Of a stretch of DNA of 64,000 bases, positions 36,601 through 48,724 are shown in pieces (positions within the stretch are counted from its first letter, which is position 1; every line of letters begins with the position of its first letter). The position numbers were made by a program, and so were the translations under genes. This stretch comes from Glandiceps talaboti (lineage: Eukaryota; Hemichordata; Enteropneusta; Spengelidae), in NCBI RefSeq assembly GCF_964340395.1, contig NC_135568.1, positions 9,408,776 through 9,472,775 on the forward strand, written 5' to 3'. Under the pieces are notes generated by a model. That model saw nothing but the letters and a program-made list of their open reading frames with translations. It did no database searches and was not told the origin of the DNA.

Positions 36601-38619
36601 TCGCTTTAACTAGATTTTCACACACACTTACATATACCCCATATATTTTAGACAGAAGGGTCATATATAAGATATATTTTTCAGCTCCCTTTGCAAATGT
36701 GTCCGGAAAGTTTCAAAAGGCCATACTAAAAAGACATGAACTTAACACTTAAATCTCCTTATTTCCACTACAGAGATAATCTAGAGAATGTAGAATTGTC
36801 TACTTATACTGAACTTTACAACCCAACATTAAACCAAAGTTAAACTGAATGCCTCCGGTAAGGGCAAAACCATAGACTTTTGGGCTTATACACATTGTTG
36901 GAATGCACAATTCAAAACTATAGCTATTATACATGATGTACCATGATGTACCATTAAATTGGAAAATTAATTATATGAAACTAAATAAATGAAATTTGAA
37001 GTTTGCACAGTTAACATATTGTCTAATTATTAAAAGCAAGCTTTAAATGACACATGCACTTCTTTACTATCGACCATTAATACAAATACAAAATTATCTG
37101 AAATTTGAAGTGTGCATTCTAAAGAAATAGCCTAATTACCGAAAATCATTAATTATGCAAATTAGCCATAAGTTAAAATCTATATCAGATGGGCATTGTC
37201 ATGGTTGATGTATGAGCCAAATTTTAAGGAATTTGAAACGTGCATTCCAAAGATATAGCTTAATTACTGAAATTATTCATTGAAGGAAAAGGCTATGTCA
37301 AAAAACTTGTTGCGCATTGTTATGGTTGGTATATGCACCAAATTCTATGAAATTCTTAAGATAAAGCAGAATTACCAAACGTCATTAATTGTGCAAATTA
37401 ATAATTAAACTAATCCACATCATAAAACTTCATAGGACATATGCGCTTAGTTATGGTAAACTTATGTACTAAACTATATTGAAATTGAAGTATGCATTCT
37501 TAAGATATAGTCTAATTACTGAAATTCATTAATTATGCAAATTATACATAGAAGCTTTAAGTTATATCAAGAAACCTGATAGGACATATGCGCTTTGTTA
37601 TGGTTAATATGTGTTCCAAAGATATAGCCTAATTACTAAAAATTTTAATTATGCATATAGCTAATTAATGTTCATTGGATGTTTACCAAAATCTTATCAG
37701 TTCTTGATTAGCACATGGAAGATGTGTAGCAAATTATAATTGAGCCAGTCGTTTTTAAGAAAATAGTGACACAGACAGACACATACACAGACAGATGGAT
37801 GGGCAGGCAGACAGCCCGCCAGGCAGGCAGGCAGGCAGACAGATATCGTCATTGCAATACCCCCTTCACGGGAGGTAAAAAATAGCGAGATTGCTTTTAA
37901 GAATTTTAATCATTAGAGTAAGATGAAAGATGAACAGAACAGTAAGCCCGGACATTATAAATTGCCAATTACTATAATTTGACAAACATTTAAGCTTATG
38001 ATAAGTCCTCTTAATATGTTATTTGTTTATACTTCAACAGACTGTGAACTTTAGTTGCCTCTGGAATTCAAGTGAAAACAGCTTCAGCAAAACCTTTGTT
38101 TTAAAGCCGAAAAGCTCGATAGTAACTGCATTCCGTACTAAAGTCACCGTTAATCAGCAGGGAACCTCTTGTGATGGCAGCAGTGCTGTAATCAACATAA
38201 ACAAACCTATAATAACCTCCAACGCATCGAAAGATGTAGGTGAACAGCTTACTAAATACTATATGAAAGAAATCAACCCCGAATATGAAGTAACCGTTAA
38301 AGTTGCTGAAGACCTCCATGCTCTACTTACTGGGAATCATCCTACTGGAAACAATTGGAGAATGGTTGCCGACAAACTTGGATTTTCATTTCCAGACACT
38401 GATATGATCGAAAAGCTAGACCCAGGTAAACCAGTACATTCAATTCTGCGGTTCATGCATCACATGAAAATACCTCTTGAGACATTGAGTGATATTTTAA
38501 AGAGTATGGGCAGAGACGACGCGGCGAAAGTAGTTGACGAGCATCTGGATCCAAGTAAGCAAAAAGGTGGCTATGTGGATTTGTATAAACGAGCCGTTCC
38601 ATCTGAGTCACGTGACTAA
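27343..38619 (+). CDS. Lipid-anchored docking protein with ZU5-UPA-death domains (UNC5CL-like)
   Basis: Fourteen exons in frame (1914 nt, 637 aa): 27343-27376, 28630-28680, 28946-28990, 29821-29880, 30169-30213, 30872-30928, 31696-31740, 32446-32535, 33412-33489, 33833-33904, 34057-34113, 34798-35357, 36428-36568, 38041-38619. The N-terminus MGMCVSKSK fits N-myristoylation (MGxxxS) plus Cys4 palmitoylation. The linker carries tyrosine motifs YENP and YVNC (Grb2 type YxN) and YEMM (PI3K p85 type YxxM). ZU5 follows (IPEGAIKDE, ending TNHFSKF with the His-Phe-Ser self-cleavage tripeptide), then UPA ([17 protein letters not shown]) and a C-terminal death domain ([22 protein letters not shown]). 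The C-terminal half matches UNC5/UNC5CL, which signals through NF-kB in humans. No Ig, TSP1 or TM segment was found. ATG 27343 has strong Kozak context; in-frame ATG 27283 would add 20 residues and lose the lipid motif. Exons beyond these may exist. Confidence 0.85.
28029..28085. repeat. (AAC)n microsatellite
   Basis: About 19 AAC units in intron 1 of the adaptor gene, immediately 5' of MITE copy B. Confidence 0.95.
28124..28445. mobile_element. MITE-like element, copy B, same family as 6086-6377
   Basis: The left end reads GTTCAGAGGCTCTGTTTGAT and then ACAGTCGCGCAG; the right end is its near inverse (...CGTATCAAGCACATCCACTGAAC). The interior shares ATTTTGTCTAAA and GCGTCTG blocks with copy A. 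It lies in intron 1 of the adaptor gene. Confidence 0.7.
30027..30110 (+). mobile_element. tRNA-like SINE fragment
   Basis: A-box-like GTCAGAGTGGTTA and B-box-like GGTTCAAACCC are spaced as in a tRNA promoter, but the cloverleaf does not close. It lies in an intron of the adaptor gene. A tRNA-derived SINE is the simplest reading. Confidence 0.45.
30274..30384. repeat. (CTGT)n with internal (GT)n
   Basis: Two CTGT arrays separated by a short GT run. It lies in the intron after the exon ending at 30213. Confidence 0.95.
30415..30500 (+). mobile_element. Second tRNA-like SINE fragment
   Basis: A-box-like TGGCCCAATGGTTAGC and B-box-like GGGTTCATACCC, followed by non-tRNA sequence. Together with 30027 it suggests two insertions or a split copy in the same intron. 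Confidence 0.45.
31423..31575. repeat. (CA)n, (CTCG)n, (CTCA)n, (ATCC)n cluster
   Basis: Consecutive short-period arrays in the intron before the exon at 31696. Confidence 0.95.
33113..33265. repeat. (GATG)n array
   Basis: Imperfect GATG/GATA repeats in the intron before the exon at 33412. Confidence 0.9.
33490..33690. repeat. (GTAT)n array that begins at a 5' splice site
   Basis: The exon ending at 33489 (GTAGTTG) is followed directly by GTATGTATGTAT..., so the donor GTATGT is the first repeat unit. The array runs about 200 bp, with a GT block and a TACGTACTA interruption. The exon frame stays open through it to a TGA near 33750. Confidence 0.9.
35675..35684 (+). terminator. Overlapping AATAAA polyadenylation signals in intron 12
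   Basis: Two overlapping AATAAA hexamers lie about 190 bp after the TGA (35487-35489) that ends the frame if the exon 12 donor at 35358 is not used. This could produce a short isoform ending in HYRKQT that keeps the lipid anchor and ZU5 but lacks most of UPA and the death domain. Confidence 0.4.
36850..37876. mobile_element. Non-autonomous element with CCTCCGGTAAGGG-type ends, copy 1
   Basis: The ends GCCTCCGGTAAGGG and CCCCTTCACGGGAGGTA are inverse to each other. The interior is a tandem array of diverged units of roughly 130-200 bp containing ATATAGCCTAATTACTGAAA and TTAATTATGCAAATTA, then a CAGACAGA-rich segment before the right end. It lies in intron 13 of the adaptor gene. The same architecture recurs at 61961-62746. 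Confidence 0.75.
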
Positions 38620-39638
38620 ATTGAACGTAACAAATGCTCAGTCAACCTTAGAAGTCTAACCGACATCATGTTTACCAACACAGTAAATGTTGTTCTTACT
38701 CTGTTGATTTGAACAAACCATCGAACAGAGCAACTATTCATTCAAGGGAGACACGACCCACAAAGCTATTTAACGTTGCTTCCTGTTTAAAGAGTCGAGC
38801 CCTCTAGTCGCTTGTAAATACGACAATAAGGATGGAACTGGCTTGATTCAGCTAGTCCATGAAAGTATCCCTTTACCATGTGTAGCCCCCAGCTGTAAAT
38901 GACTATACCAGAAGACTGTTTCAAAAAGCAAAACCGTTATTGAGCGTACGAGATGCAAAACATTCTACTTCCTGAATGGAGAAGAAAACGACGATCACTT
39001 ACCAACGGATGAACAATTCGGATCCGAAAGTAGGATACGTCCACCCCATATTAAAGAAATGAAACCTCTTGAAGACGTGAATATGCTCAGGATGATAGAC
39101 ACATGACATTCAGAGGTGTGAATGACAGTTTCCAGAAGTAATGCTCCCCTCCAGCCTTCATCACTAGTACTCTGAAAGACCACAGACAGAATTTCAGCAA
39201 TAATCCGATATGCCATTATAATAGTAACTTGTAGTTGACATGTAGTGTTTCCATTATAAATTATGTTAACAAGAAAAACGCAAGATTGTAGCCATTTGTA
39301 ACAAGATACAGTGATCAAATTATCTTTTTGAGCTAGATATATTTTGAGAGGGAAGGCTTTATACACTCTACTTAAAAGCACAGTTCGAAAGGTGTAAAAT
39401 ACAGTTGTCTAGTAGAGTTACAGGCTGAAAAAAGTTTGCTCTAAACAATGCTAAAGCACAGTTCTATGTATAATATATATTACTCTACTGATGTGATGAC
39501 TCTAAATCGAGAACCTGTGATTAAAACCCTATTCTATTCCATAAGAAAAGAAACGAAACAAGAATTTTCCTTCACATAGACAGAAAAGGATTATTATTTC
39601 ATTATATTTTTTGTATAGAAAAACAAAGACTTCTTCAT
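38620..39638. other. Convergent 3' intergenic space
   Basis: About 1 kb between the stop codon of the plus-strand adaptor gene and the stop codon of the minus-strand MetX-like gene. It should hold both 3'UTRs. No further gene seen. Confidence 0.5.
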
Positions 39639-40514
39639 TTAGTATGCGTTGTCATATTCCTGCGATGTTGCTTCTACCCATGTGTTATCTTTGTTTTCGG
39701 GTATTTTTCGGCTCTTGCTCACATTTCCATATTCGGTTAAACTTGTCTCGAGGTAACCCTGCCAGAAAAATATAAATATTGTTACATTACAGAAATGGTA
39801 TTGGAATAATGTGTAAATGCATGTAAAACACACGCACGCACACGTATAAATGGTTGCAACAAGTTAAGATAATAACCAGTATTCACCAGTAGGCCGAACT
39901 TAGTATTCATACCATTCCACGGTGAGGGTACTATTTTATACGACAATAGCTACTGAATTCAGTATTTACAGTGTGAAAGAAAATAAAGATTTTTTTTTAA
40001 AATTCACGCTAACAAATTATATGTTTTTTTTTTAAATAAACAACCTATACCCCGGCATATACTGAAACCTGGGCTTGGCCGCTGGGCTGAGCTCTTCAAA
40101 AATGAAATTGAAGTACTGTAAAATGAATCTGATACTCCTGCAGGTGTCATTTTCTGCCTGTCTTTTCTTATACTGACATAGCTCTATGGTAAAAACTGTT
40201 TTCTTACTGTCTACTATTCCTCAACGCACAGATACATAAATATATAAGGGAGTGATCAATTTTATGGAAGAGGGTTGAGAACGCTGACATTGCATTATGG
40301 CCAGGATTGTTCTTCTTTCTTTCTGCCTATCTCTCTTCCCTCACAAAACAATGTACTAGAGTAAAAGTACAGGTCAAGAATGGAAAGACAATAAATAATT
40401 ACCTTGATTGCAGTACCAAAGTTACTGAGATCTAAGAGGAAAGAGTCATGTCCATATATGGAATTAATCTCAAACAGTGTCACAGCATCATTACCTGCAA
40501 CATGATAAGAAATG

Positions 40515-40606
<92 letters not shown>

Positions 40607-42876
40607 TTTGTGTGTGTGTTTACTATGTTTGTTGCTTCTATTTTATGTTTTACCAGCATTTGATTTCTACCATTTAAACGATTTGAAATCAGTCAATCAC
40701 TAAAATTGGTGTAAACTCATTTCAAGTGTTCTTACAGAGGCACCGTCGGGAAGGAATATAGTATACTTTACTCCAATATCTATATACATAAATGGAATCG
40801 AATTAAAGCAATTGTCTAACCTGATTTTTGTAGCAATTCTACCAGCTTTCTTTGCTGCTCAACGGGATACATATTGTCCGTATTTACACCAAGAACCATA
40901 ACAGGACATTTTATTCTAGAAAGACCATCAAACAACGACGGGAAACTTTCTCCTATATCAAACATATCCATTGCCTGTTCATATCAGAAAGCGAAAGATG
41001 TTATTTCACCAGTTTTGTCTTTGACAAGAGGAAGAAATAAGGAAATAGAAGTACGAACTTGGTCTATGTTATTCCAAATTGTCTGTTTAGATCTAGTAGA
41101 AACATATAGTAAAGTTGTTTTATTAATGAAAAATCCTGATTAAATGCTCATTTCCAATCCGTATTATCCCTTCAGTATTCCTAATCTGTTATCGTCCTTG
41201 TATTGTGTTTGGGAAAAGTGCTCATCCATTTTGAGCCTTTGAATTTTATTTAATAATTTTCGGATTTTCAGGAGGAACTGGATATAACTGAGGAGAGAAT
41301 TCTGGGAATTGCTCAATGTTTTATACACAGTCACAGCCATACAATTGTATATAATTCTATTAAAATTTGGGACGAAAGTGAGAGGGCCATGTTGCAGGTT
41401 CCTTATATCACATTGATGAACTGTCAAAGCTTTAAGGAGCTAGTCCACAATCTGTCCTGGGGTCACTCAGTTACGGCAACGTCCCGAGTTTGGGCTAGCT
41501 CTGAACTAACTTAAACTACATGTGACAGAAAGATGACTGACAAAATGAAATATTATTCCCAAATTAGTCAGTCATCAGAATGATTTTGATTATTGATATA
41601 GAATAACAGAAGAAGAAGAATTTTGAAGAATAATATAATTTGAAACTTCTAGATAAAGATGTGTTGAAATAGTAGTAAACTTTACTAAGTCTTACTTTAG
41701 AAATGTACAACAAGGAGTTTGGATCGTACTTCATAGCAAAACTGTGTCCTTGGTGGTCTAAATAACTCTCTATCTGATAGTACGGTTGAAAACTAGGATT
41801 TTCACTGTCGTTAATCTTTTCTCTCCCAAATCTGCGTTCCCATTCGTGAGAACTCCTATAATTTACGGTGGCAATTCCACTGAAATATAATTATTCATGT
41901 ATATACTAAATTATTCATATAAACATTCTGATACAGACAGTAACATTCTAACGTGTTTCCGAGAATGTTACAGTGATGTTGGATTGGTGTTTCAATCATG
42001 GGACATTGCGTTTTTGACAAGCGTAAACATATTTCTAGACTGGCAATAACAGACTGACACAACACACACAGCAGGATCTTTTGGCTAATCACACTGAAAA
42101 GTGATGAATGATCAAGCATTGCCATTCATTCATAATGCAGTAGGAATAGTCTTTTACTGAAAACATTACAGCTGTACTTGATGATTTTAATGGCTTCAAT
42201 CGGTTACTTTCAAACTGACAGTGTTAATCAACATGTTAATTTGACCACTTCTACATCCTCAGTGTATAATTGTTTATATTGCTTTTGAAAGTGTTTGAGT
42301 GATGAACAAAATGTCGTGTTACATGTCGTGAAACACCATGACAACGTTATTTGTACTGTACATGAAAATTGAGATTTAATGACATATAGAAGTGATTTTG
42401 TTTAGTGAAAATGATTTCACTAGTATTATCTTTAAACATAATTCACTCAGTCCGTCCATAATTTGTTCAGTCGAAGACTACCATTTGGCTGATGTATGCT
42501 TTATACCTAGGTTTTCAAACTCACTTGTATTGTTAAATTTCAAAATTCCGTCAAATTGAGAAAAAACAGACAAATCCACACATGAAAGCAACAACTGCTG
42601 AAAACACTGCAGTAAGGATGGTTTCACGTGTCAAGAAATATGACCAAATCACATCAAATCTCATGAATTGCACTGGTTTCCGGTTCACTACAGAATACAG
42701 TATAATCATAATCTTATTCATCTATAATGAACTTAATCAATAATCACACTGTACCTGGATACATATCAGATGGTTTTGATTGAACAAACAAACAAACAAA
42801 CAAACAAACAAACAAACAAGCGAACAAAACAACCAAACCAAGAAGACAACATACATACATACATACATACATACAT

Positions 42877-42909
<33 letters not shown>

Positions 42910-45505
42910 AAGAGACAGACAGACTTTGCACCTACAATCAAAACTTCAAAATGGCGATATATCCCCAAAATTCGTTTGTTAATCACCTACCGTGCAAGTT
43001 TCATTCCCATCTGTGGATACATTTTCCCATAATAATTCCCACTATTCCAGTTGGGATCTGACATTACACACTGCCGTTGTAGATATCCCTGAGCAATGGC
43101 AGAAGGGTGGGAATACGCACATGCAGATATTGATATCACTCTGTAAAAAAATACACGTTATTATGAATGATATATTAGCTACAATTCCTCCTTAAAGCCT
43201 AAGATGTTCAGTTGTGCTAACAAAGGTGCGAGTTCTGCTCGCAGTAAGAGATGGCTAAATATACTTCAGTGTGTAATACAACACCTTGTCAAGTGTATCT
43301 ATGCAGCAAATATCGTTTTACTAGTAGAAATATCTAAATATTGCCGATTTTGAATACATGTTAGTAAATGCATGTGCAAATATATTTGTGAACAGACAGC
43401 TTACCTTCTGATTCTATTTGGAAAAATTACAGCAGATAAAAGAGCTGACATACCACCTAAGGATGCCCCCATTGTTGTATACAACTGTATGGGGAAAAAA
43501 CCCAGTCTGAATGGTAAAATTATAAATCACCAAAACGATAATAATTCTTTTCTTTTAATGTCATCATTTTAAAGAAATATGATAAGTAATAGAACAACAT
43601 ATTCTCACAAACTGTTTTCTGATCCTGTATAATTTGTGAGTTTTATGCAAAAAAACCCACAACGTTTTATTTGGTATCATTCCCTTTGATATTCCATACT
43701 TACTGGGGAACACCACTTCAGGAGATAAATATATTTTCATAAACTTTAGGTTCTGGAGAATCATTTCATGATTTCTCATAAATTTCGCTCGATTCGCACC
43801 AAATTGAGATATTTCCCACTTCCATTGTTCTTTCAAAGGTACACAGTTGCCTCGACGGTCCACAGCAGACATAAGTATGGATTGGATTAAGTAGTCACGA
43901 GTCATAAGTTCTTATTCCTTTCTTAAAATCAAATTCAATTTTCCAAAGGCAGTATACACAGTTATTGAGAGGACTGAAAAGAAAATGTGACGTGGAAAAA
44001 TGTCTGTGGGTCTGAATACTAGTATATCAATAGTGGAATCATTATCGGTTAGTTATCTGGAGTTTATTCTTACCTTGTCAATACCCAAATGATCAATTAA
44101 AAGAAATTGCACTCTAACTATATCCTCCACACTGATCATAGGAAAGGTTGTTCCATACTCCTTGCCAGTAGATGGGTTAATTGAAGACGGTCCCCTTGTA
44201 GAAAATACACAATGAACAATTAATATGCGCTGTATACTCATTATCTCTGGTACAGACATATTATAATGGACCAACGGCCCTATGTCACTTCTTCAAATCA
44301 TATTGCAGCAGGCTCTGTAAGCACATACGAGTAAACCCATTCACATTGCATACTGTATCTTGCCAAAATTCTTGCATATGGCTATAAGCTGTCGAGTCAC
44401 AAATAGGGACATATCGAGGTGCTTAAGAAATTCATATACTTGTGTACCTACGTAGTGCCATAGCAACTGCCTAGATTGTTTGTACAAATCAAAAAGAACT
44501 TGTCAGAATTAACTGCACAGCCAGGACCAATAAATTTCTCCCACCAACCTGGACTAGTGTTCTCCTTTTAGAAAAAAAATATAACCACGATTAAATATTT
44601 GAGACTGGCTGAAATGATATCACATTATCTGATTAAACCTATTTTCAGTATTATATCAGGTTTGTGATCTAATGCAATGCAATACTTTGGTACCATGTGT
44701 TGTTAAAACTGTATGAAATAATTTGCTCCGTTTTTGGTGTCATTCATCATCTTTCATCTTCTCGAGTGTTTTGTATGTAAGCTTGGTTTTGTTACCGTCC
44801 GCTTGGAAGTATGCCATTGGTTATGGCTCTTAAATACAGTTGGTCTAAACCTTACAGTTGTATCATTTTAATTCTAATGTGCTGATCATGTCAGGAAGAA
44901 GGTGCCTTGGCGACAAATTTCTTTACAAATTAAATTTCAGAAATTCCCAACTCCAAACTTTACCATATGAAAGCTTGTTCGTGGTCATTCTGAAATAAAA
45001 GAAACTTGCATGTTCACTGTCTTATTTTCAAGGTTACTTTTCTTTTATATTATTTTCCCATAGATAGACACAGTCGTTGACGGCCATATTGGATCGCAAA
45101 ATGGTCACATTTTGGTCAAATTTGCATATGTCGCAAAAGAAAGGGTCACATGTCTCATATGATATATCATATTGTTTGATTGAAATTTGATATTGAATGA
45201 CAGAGAAATAACGAACGCATGGAGCCCATTGCAACCCTCCCCTCCCCCACATTTCATACATATACCCTAAACCTTGTTTTTCAATTATCAAGCTTTATCT
45301 TACTTGGTGACTCTTCGCATGCGAACTCAGAGATATTCCTCCAAAAAGCAAAATGGCGTTGTCCCTCTCTTCATTCAAGTCTCCCCACGTTTCGTACGCA
45401 ATGTTCAACTCTTGAAGTATTCCATTGTTGTATTTTAAGTGAAAAGGTTTCTTGTGATGATATATTTTGAGCCCAGTAACTAGTGAATTTTGTCCGGTGA
45501 AATTA
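39639..45505 (-). CDS. MetX-type homoserine/serine O-acetyltransferase-like protein (5' end unresolved)
   Basis: Ten exons in frame on the minus strand (410 codons): 45304-45505, 44964-44989, 44452-44553, 44074-44194, 43405-43484, 42991-43140, 41696-41879, 40821-40974, 40403-40494, 39639-39758. Family blocks in order: [51 protein letters not shown] (nucleophile elbow Ser), [44 protein letters not shown] (catalytic Asp) and [11 protein letters not shown] (catalytic His). The whole alpha/beta-hydrolase acyltransferase domain and triad are present. In microbes MetX transfers acetyl from acetyl-CoA to homoserine; the animal substrate is unknown. The acceptor at 44553 was chosen over 44564 because only it keeps frame after the 26-nt exon. 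The exon carrying the start codon, needed in phase 2, was not found; 45946-46095 is a weak candidate. Confidence 0.85.
40516..40620. repeat. (TA)n-(GT)n microsatellite
   Basis: In an intron of the MetX-like gene, between the exons at 40403 and 40821. Confidence 0.95.
42783..42924. repeat. (CAAA)n, (CATA)n, (CAGA)n cluster
   Basis: Three adjacent tetranucleotide arrays differing by one base per unit, in an intron of the MetX-like gene just past the exon ending at 42991. Confidence 0.95.
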
Positions 45506-48500
45506 CTGAAATATAATTAATTAAAATCCCTTTGAAATATATTAATAATTTACAAATTACATGTTTTTGTTCACAAAAAACGACGCTGCATTATTGCTTA
45601 GATAGTTGTTTTCATAAGGAAAACGTCATATGAATCCTGCTACTGCAAATGTAACAATATACGATAAGTGTTCTTTAAAGGAACGGGAAATATATTCAAG
45701 TCAAAACGATGTCATATTTAGCCTATAATTATAAACAAGGAAAGCACTAACAATCTAAGAAATATACGCGTTCCTACGTTAGAGCCGCACGTATAGGTCA
45801 ATCGTTCAAGTAAAAAATCCCAGGAAGTTATGCACTGAGTTGATTTTTCATTCACACTAAAACTCGCTTTATAATGGGGTCGATAACATGGGGAACGTTT
45901 TTATGCCTTAGGATTACATTCACAGCAACATAATGAAGGTAACTGACCGGACGATTGTGGCTAGAAATCTCTAACAATCGGTCTGCTGTTTGGATGATAT
46001 GCATGGGCAGATCTTTTGAACATAGTCTGTAAATTTAACTCTTGTCTGAACAGAATTTGGGATGGAATTCGTGTCAGGAGCTGCGAATAGGAAAGTTATT
46101 TTAATTACTTCAGTAAAAGAACTGGGATTGACTAAAATGTACACATACCTTATCATTCCTGTCTTAACTTGACGCTGCTCTTGGCCTATACAACGACAAT
46201 GATGAAATAAATGGCGTGCTCAATATGCAAAACACTAGCAAAGAATTTGTGACCTTTAACTGAAACGAAATGTGATACAATTACAATATGAATCTAAATC
46301 GCAGTAAAATAGAGGTCACTATACTTGGCAATGTCGTTGTGAAATGGAAATGGTCATCTACGGACGACCCAGCTGTCGACCTTACAGAATAAAAAGAACG
46401 GTGTCATCAGCTAAACCATTGGTGCACGGCCATTGTCAGTACTCGGTACTACATGTTTTTTCAACTTACTTTCGTTCATTCTGAGAATACTAAAAGGAAA
46501 GGTTGACAACATTCACCTCTCTGTCGACCTGTATCCCGGGACCTGTAGATGCTTATTGACTACATCTGTTGGTATAAGGTCACGAACGGTTTGATTTGTT
46601 AGAGGGCGGTTGCATAGAATATGCTACTATTAATGGCAACCCAAGGTCAAAAACAAATCGAAAAGACGTTGACGATAAACATTGAATGGCATTGTCATTT
46701 GATGCCCTCGGTAATTGCCTATTTTCTCGAGTTTATTTTTTTCAGCGTTTGAGCATATTCAATAGCACTTTGTGCTCTACTGCTCAGCAAAACACAATTT
46801 GGTTCAATGCCTTGTATATTGAGTATACATAATAATTCAATAGCACTGTATTTTCACTGTTTTTAGACTGTGATATATATTGTGCTTCTTTACAACTTAT
46901 AAATCAACTTTTAAAACAGGGATTTATTTCTACCAGTATAGTGCATGCCAAAGTGTATACGTACATATTGATAATTTACTGTCTACCACGTTTACTTTGC
47001 ATGGTATCAGGCGCCCCTCCCTTTACGGTTAATTGTAAATCATTCTGGCTAGTCGAGTTAACTATATGGATATAATATACGATTTGTTTTAAAAACACAT
47101 ACACTATACCTTTAGAAATTACTCCACAGAATTATAAAGATATATCGCCACAAGAGTTTGTTTTTCATATTCTGAATTACAACTGACAATATCTGGTTAA
47201 TTGTTGACGCATTATTAGCAGACCAAGGAGATATATTAATAGACTGCCAACCGTAGTACAACGCAAAACGTGCTTCTTGCGGGGTTTCCCCACTAATAAC
47301 GACAAAACACCTGAAACCAAACTATAGTCAGTAACACACATGCTTCAGTTGAGGGCAATATGTAACGTTGTTGGAGAAGTACTAGTGAGAAAATAGCCTC
47401 AACCAATCAAACTTTCCGCACTATTTAACTTCAGCCAGAACTAGCAGCAAAAGGTTTACAACCGCTTCTGTAATTAATTGGCATTGTGAAATCTGCACTG
47501 CACAACAACACAACATGTGTACAGTGGTTGGGGGTAAATGTTAACTTTATTGGTAGTTGACAATAAACAATTATGCTGTACATTAAAAAAGAAGAAGGAA
47601 AAATTGATGCCCAATGGATATTGCAATAGTAATAAAGCTACCCGAGATAGCATGAGATAGCAGCCTCTGTCGAGGGACATAATATCGTATCATATTCAAA
47701 ATGACAGTCTCGCACACGGATTGAAACTGCACTAACGCTTGTGATGTTTCGGAACACTGTGAATATATTGAAAACAGCAATAAGTCTCCAAATCGAATTA
47801 TAAATAGGCCAGTAGTTGTTACGAACTGTATACTAGTATCTAGTGTCTATAAATGCAATCATTAACACCATGGTACGTCCATACACCTGCATTTGAATAG
47901 GAATGCAGGTGTATATGTGAAAATAAGAGATGTATATGGAGTCATAGCATCAAGTCATGAACTTAAAGGGAACCGTGGTATGCCAACGTACCTCGTTGTG
48001 TATATATTGACTATGTGTTGCATTACTTTTATCCTGACCCAAAAGAACTGTGGTGCTATATTTTGGGCGATATTAGGCGGACTGGACGAGTAAAAGGCAA
48101 TATTAGAACAATTAAATACAATGCTCTGAGTTGGCTGAAGTCTAAGGGGTAAGATCAATAACTCAAAATGGAGGATAAAAACAACTACTTTCGTTTACTA
48201 TGGGGGTGTGGTGGTGGTTTGTTTAGCCATTTTAGTTCCCATCCTACAAAATCAATTTTACATTTAATGGAATCTGTTTTGTACCTCAAAATACAACTTT
48301 TCTTACTCAATGTCATCAAATTGAGAAATAGAAGATGTTTCACGACTTATAGTAAATGCATAACACTATAGCTAAAATACAGTGAAGTGCCAATATAAGA
48401 GCTATTTTCCTCACCACATACATGTTTTGTATACACAACACTACTACTACTACTACTGCTACATAGATTTGAAATTGATTTGCTGTCTGAAACAATTTTC

Positions 48501-48569
48501 AATTTGGCCAATTTGGTTAGAAGGGGGATGAGGTTATCTGAGGCCTAAGTATAAGATTTTTTTTTTTAA

Positions 48570-48650
48570 ATCCAACATTGAACTATTGATCTCGCCGGTC
48601 TCTAACGTGCCTATGCTGTTTGACCACTAAATCACGTAGGACATGACATA
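48570..48650 (-). mobile_element. tRNA-like SINE fragment (minus strand)
   Basis: On the minus strand, GATTTAGTGGTCAAACAGC followed by GATCAATAGTTCAATG resembles degraded A and B boxes. Weak evidence. Confidence 0.25.
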
Positions 48651-48690
48651 TTAAACGGTAACCGCTTCAGTGATAAGCCGATATGACATG

Positions 48691-48724
48691 AAGATGGATG
48701 GATGGATCGATAGATAGATAGATA
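48691..48724. repeat. (GATG)/(GATA)n microsatellite
   Basis: Short tetranucleotide run. Confidence 0.9.

Noticed and set aside
44452-44564. Acceptor at 44564 (AAAG/GAGAAC) for the PGWWEKF exon
   Set aside because: Joined to the 26-nt exon it gives a frameshift; the acceptor at 44553 restores the family pattern.
39639-45505. Bacterial contamination or recent bacterial transfer for the MetX-like gene
   Set aside because: The coding sequence is split by at least nine introns with animal splice signals and flanked by animal genes.
45971-46156. First coding exon of the MetX-like gene
   Set aside because: The open frame here offers no donor in the phase needed by the exon at 45505, so it was not joined.
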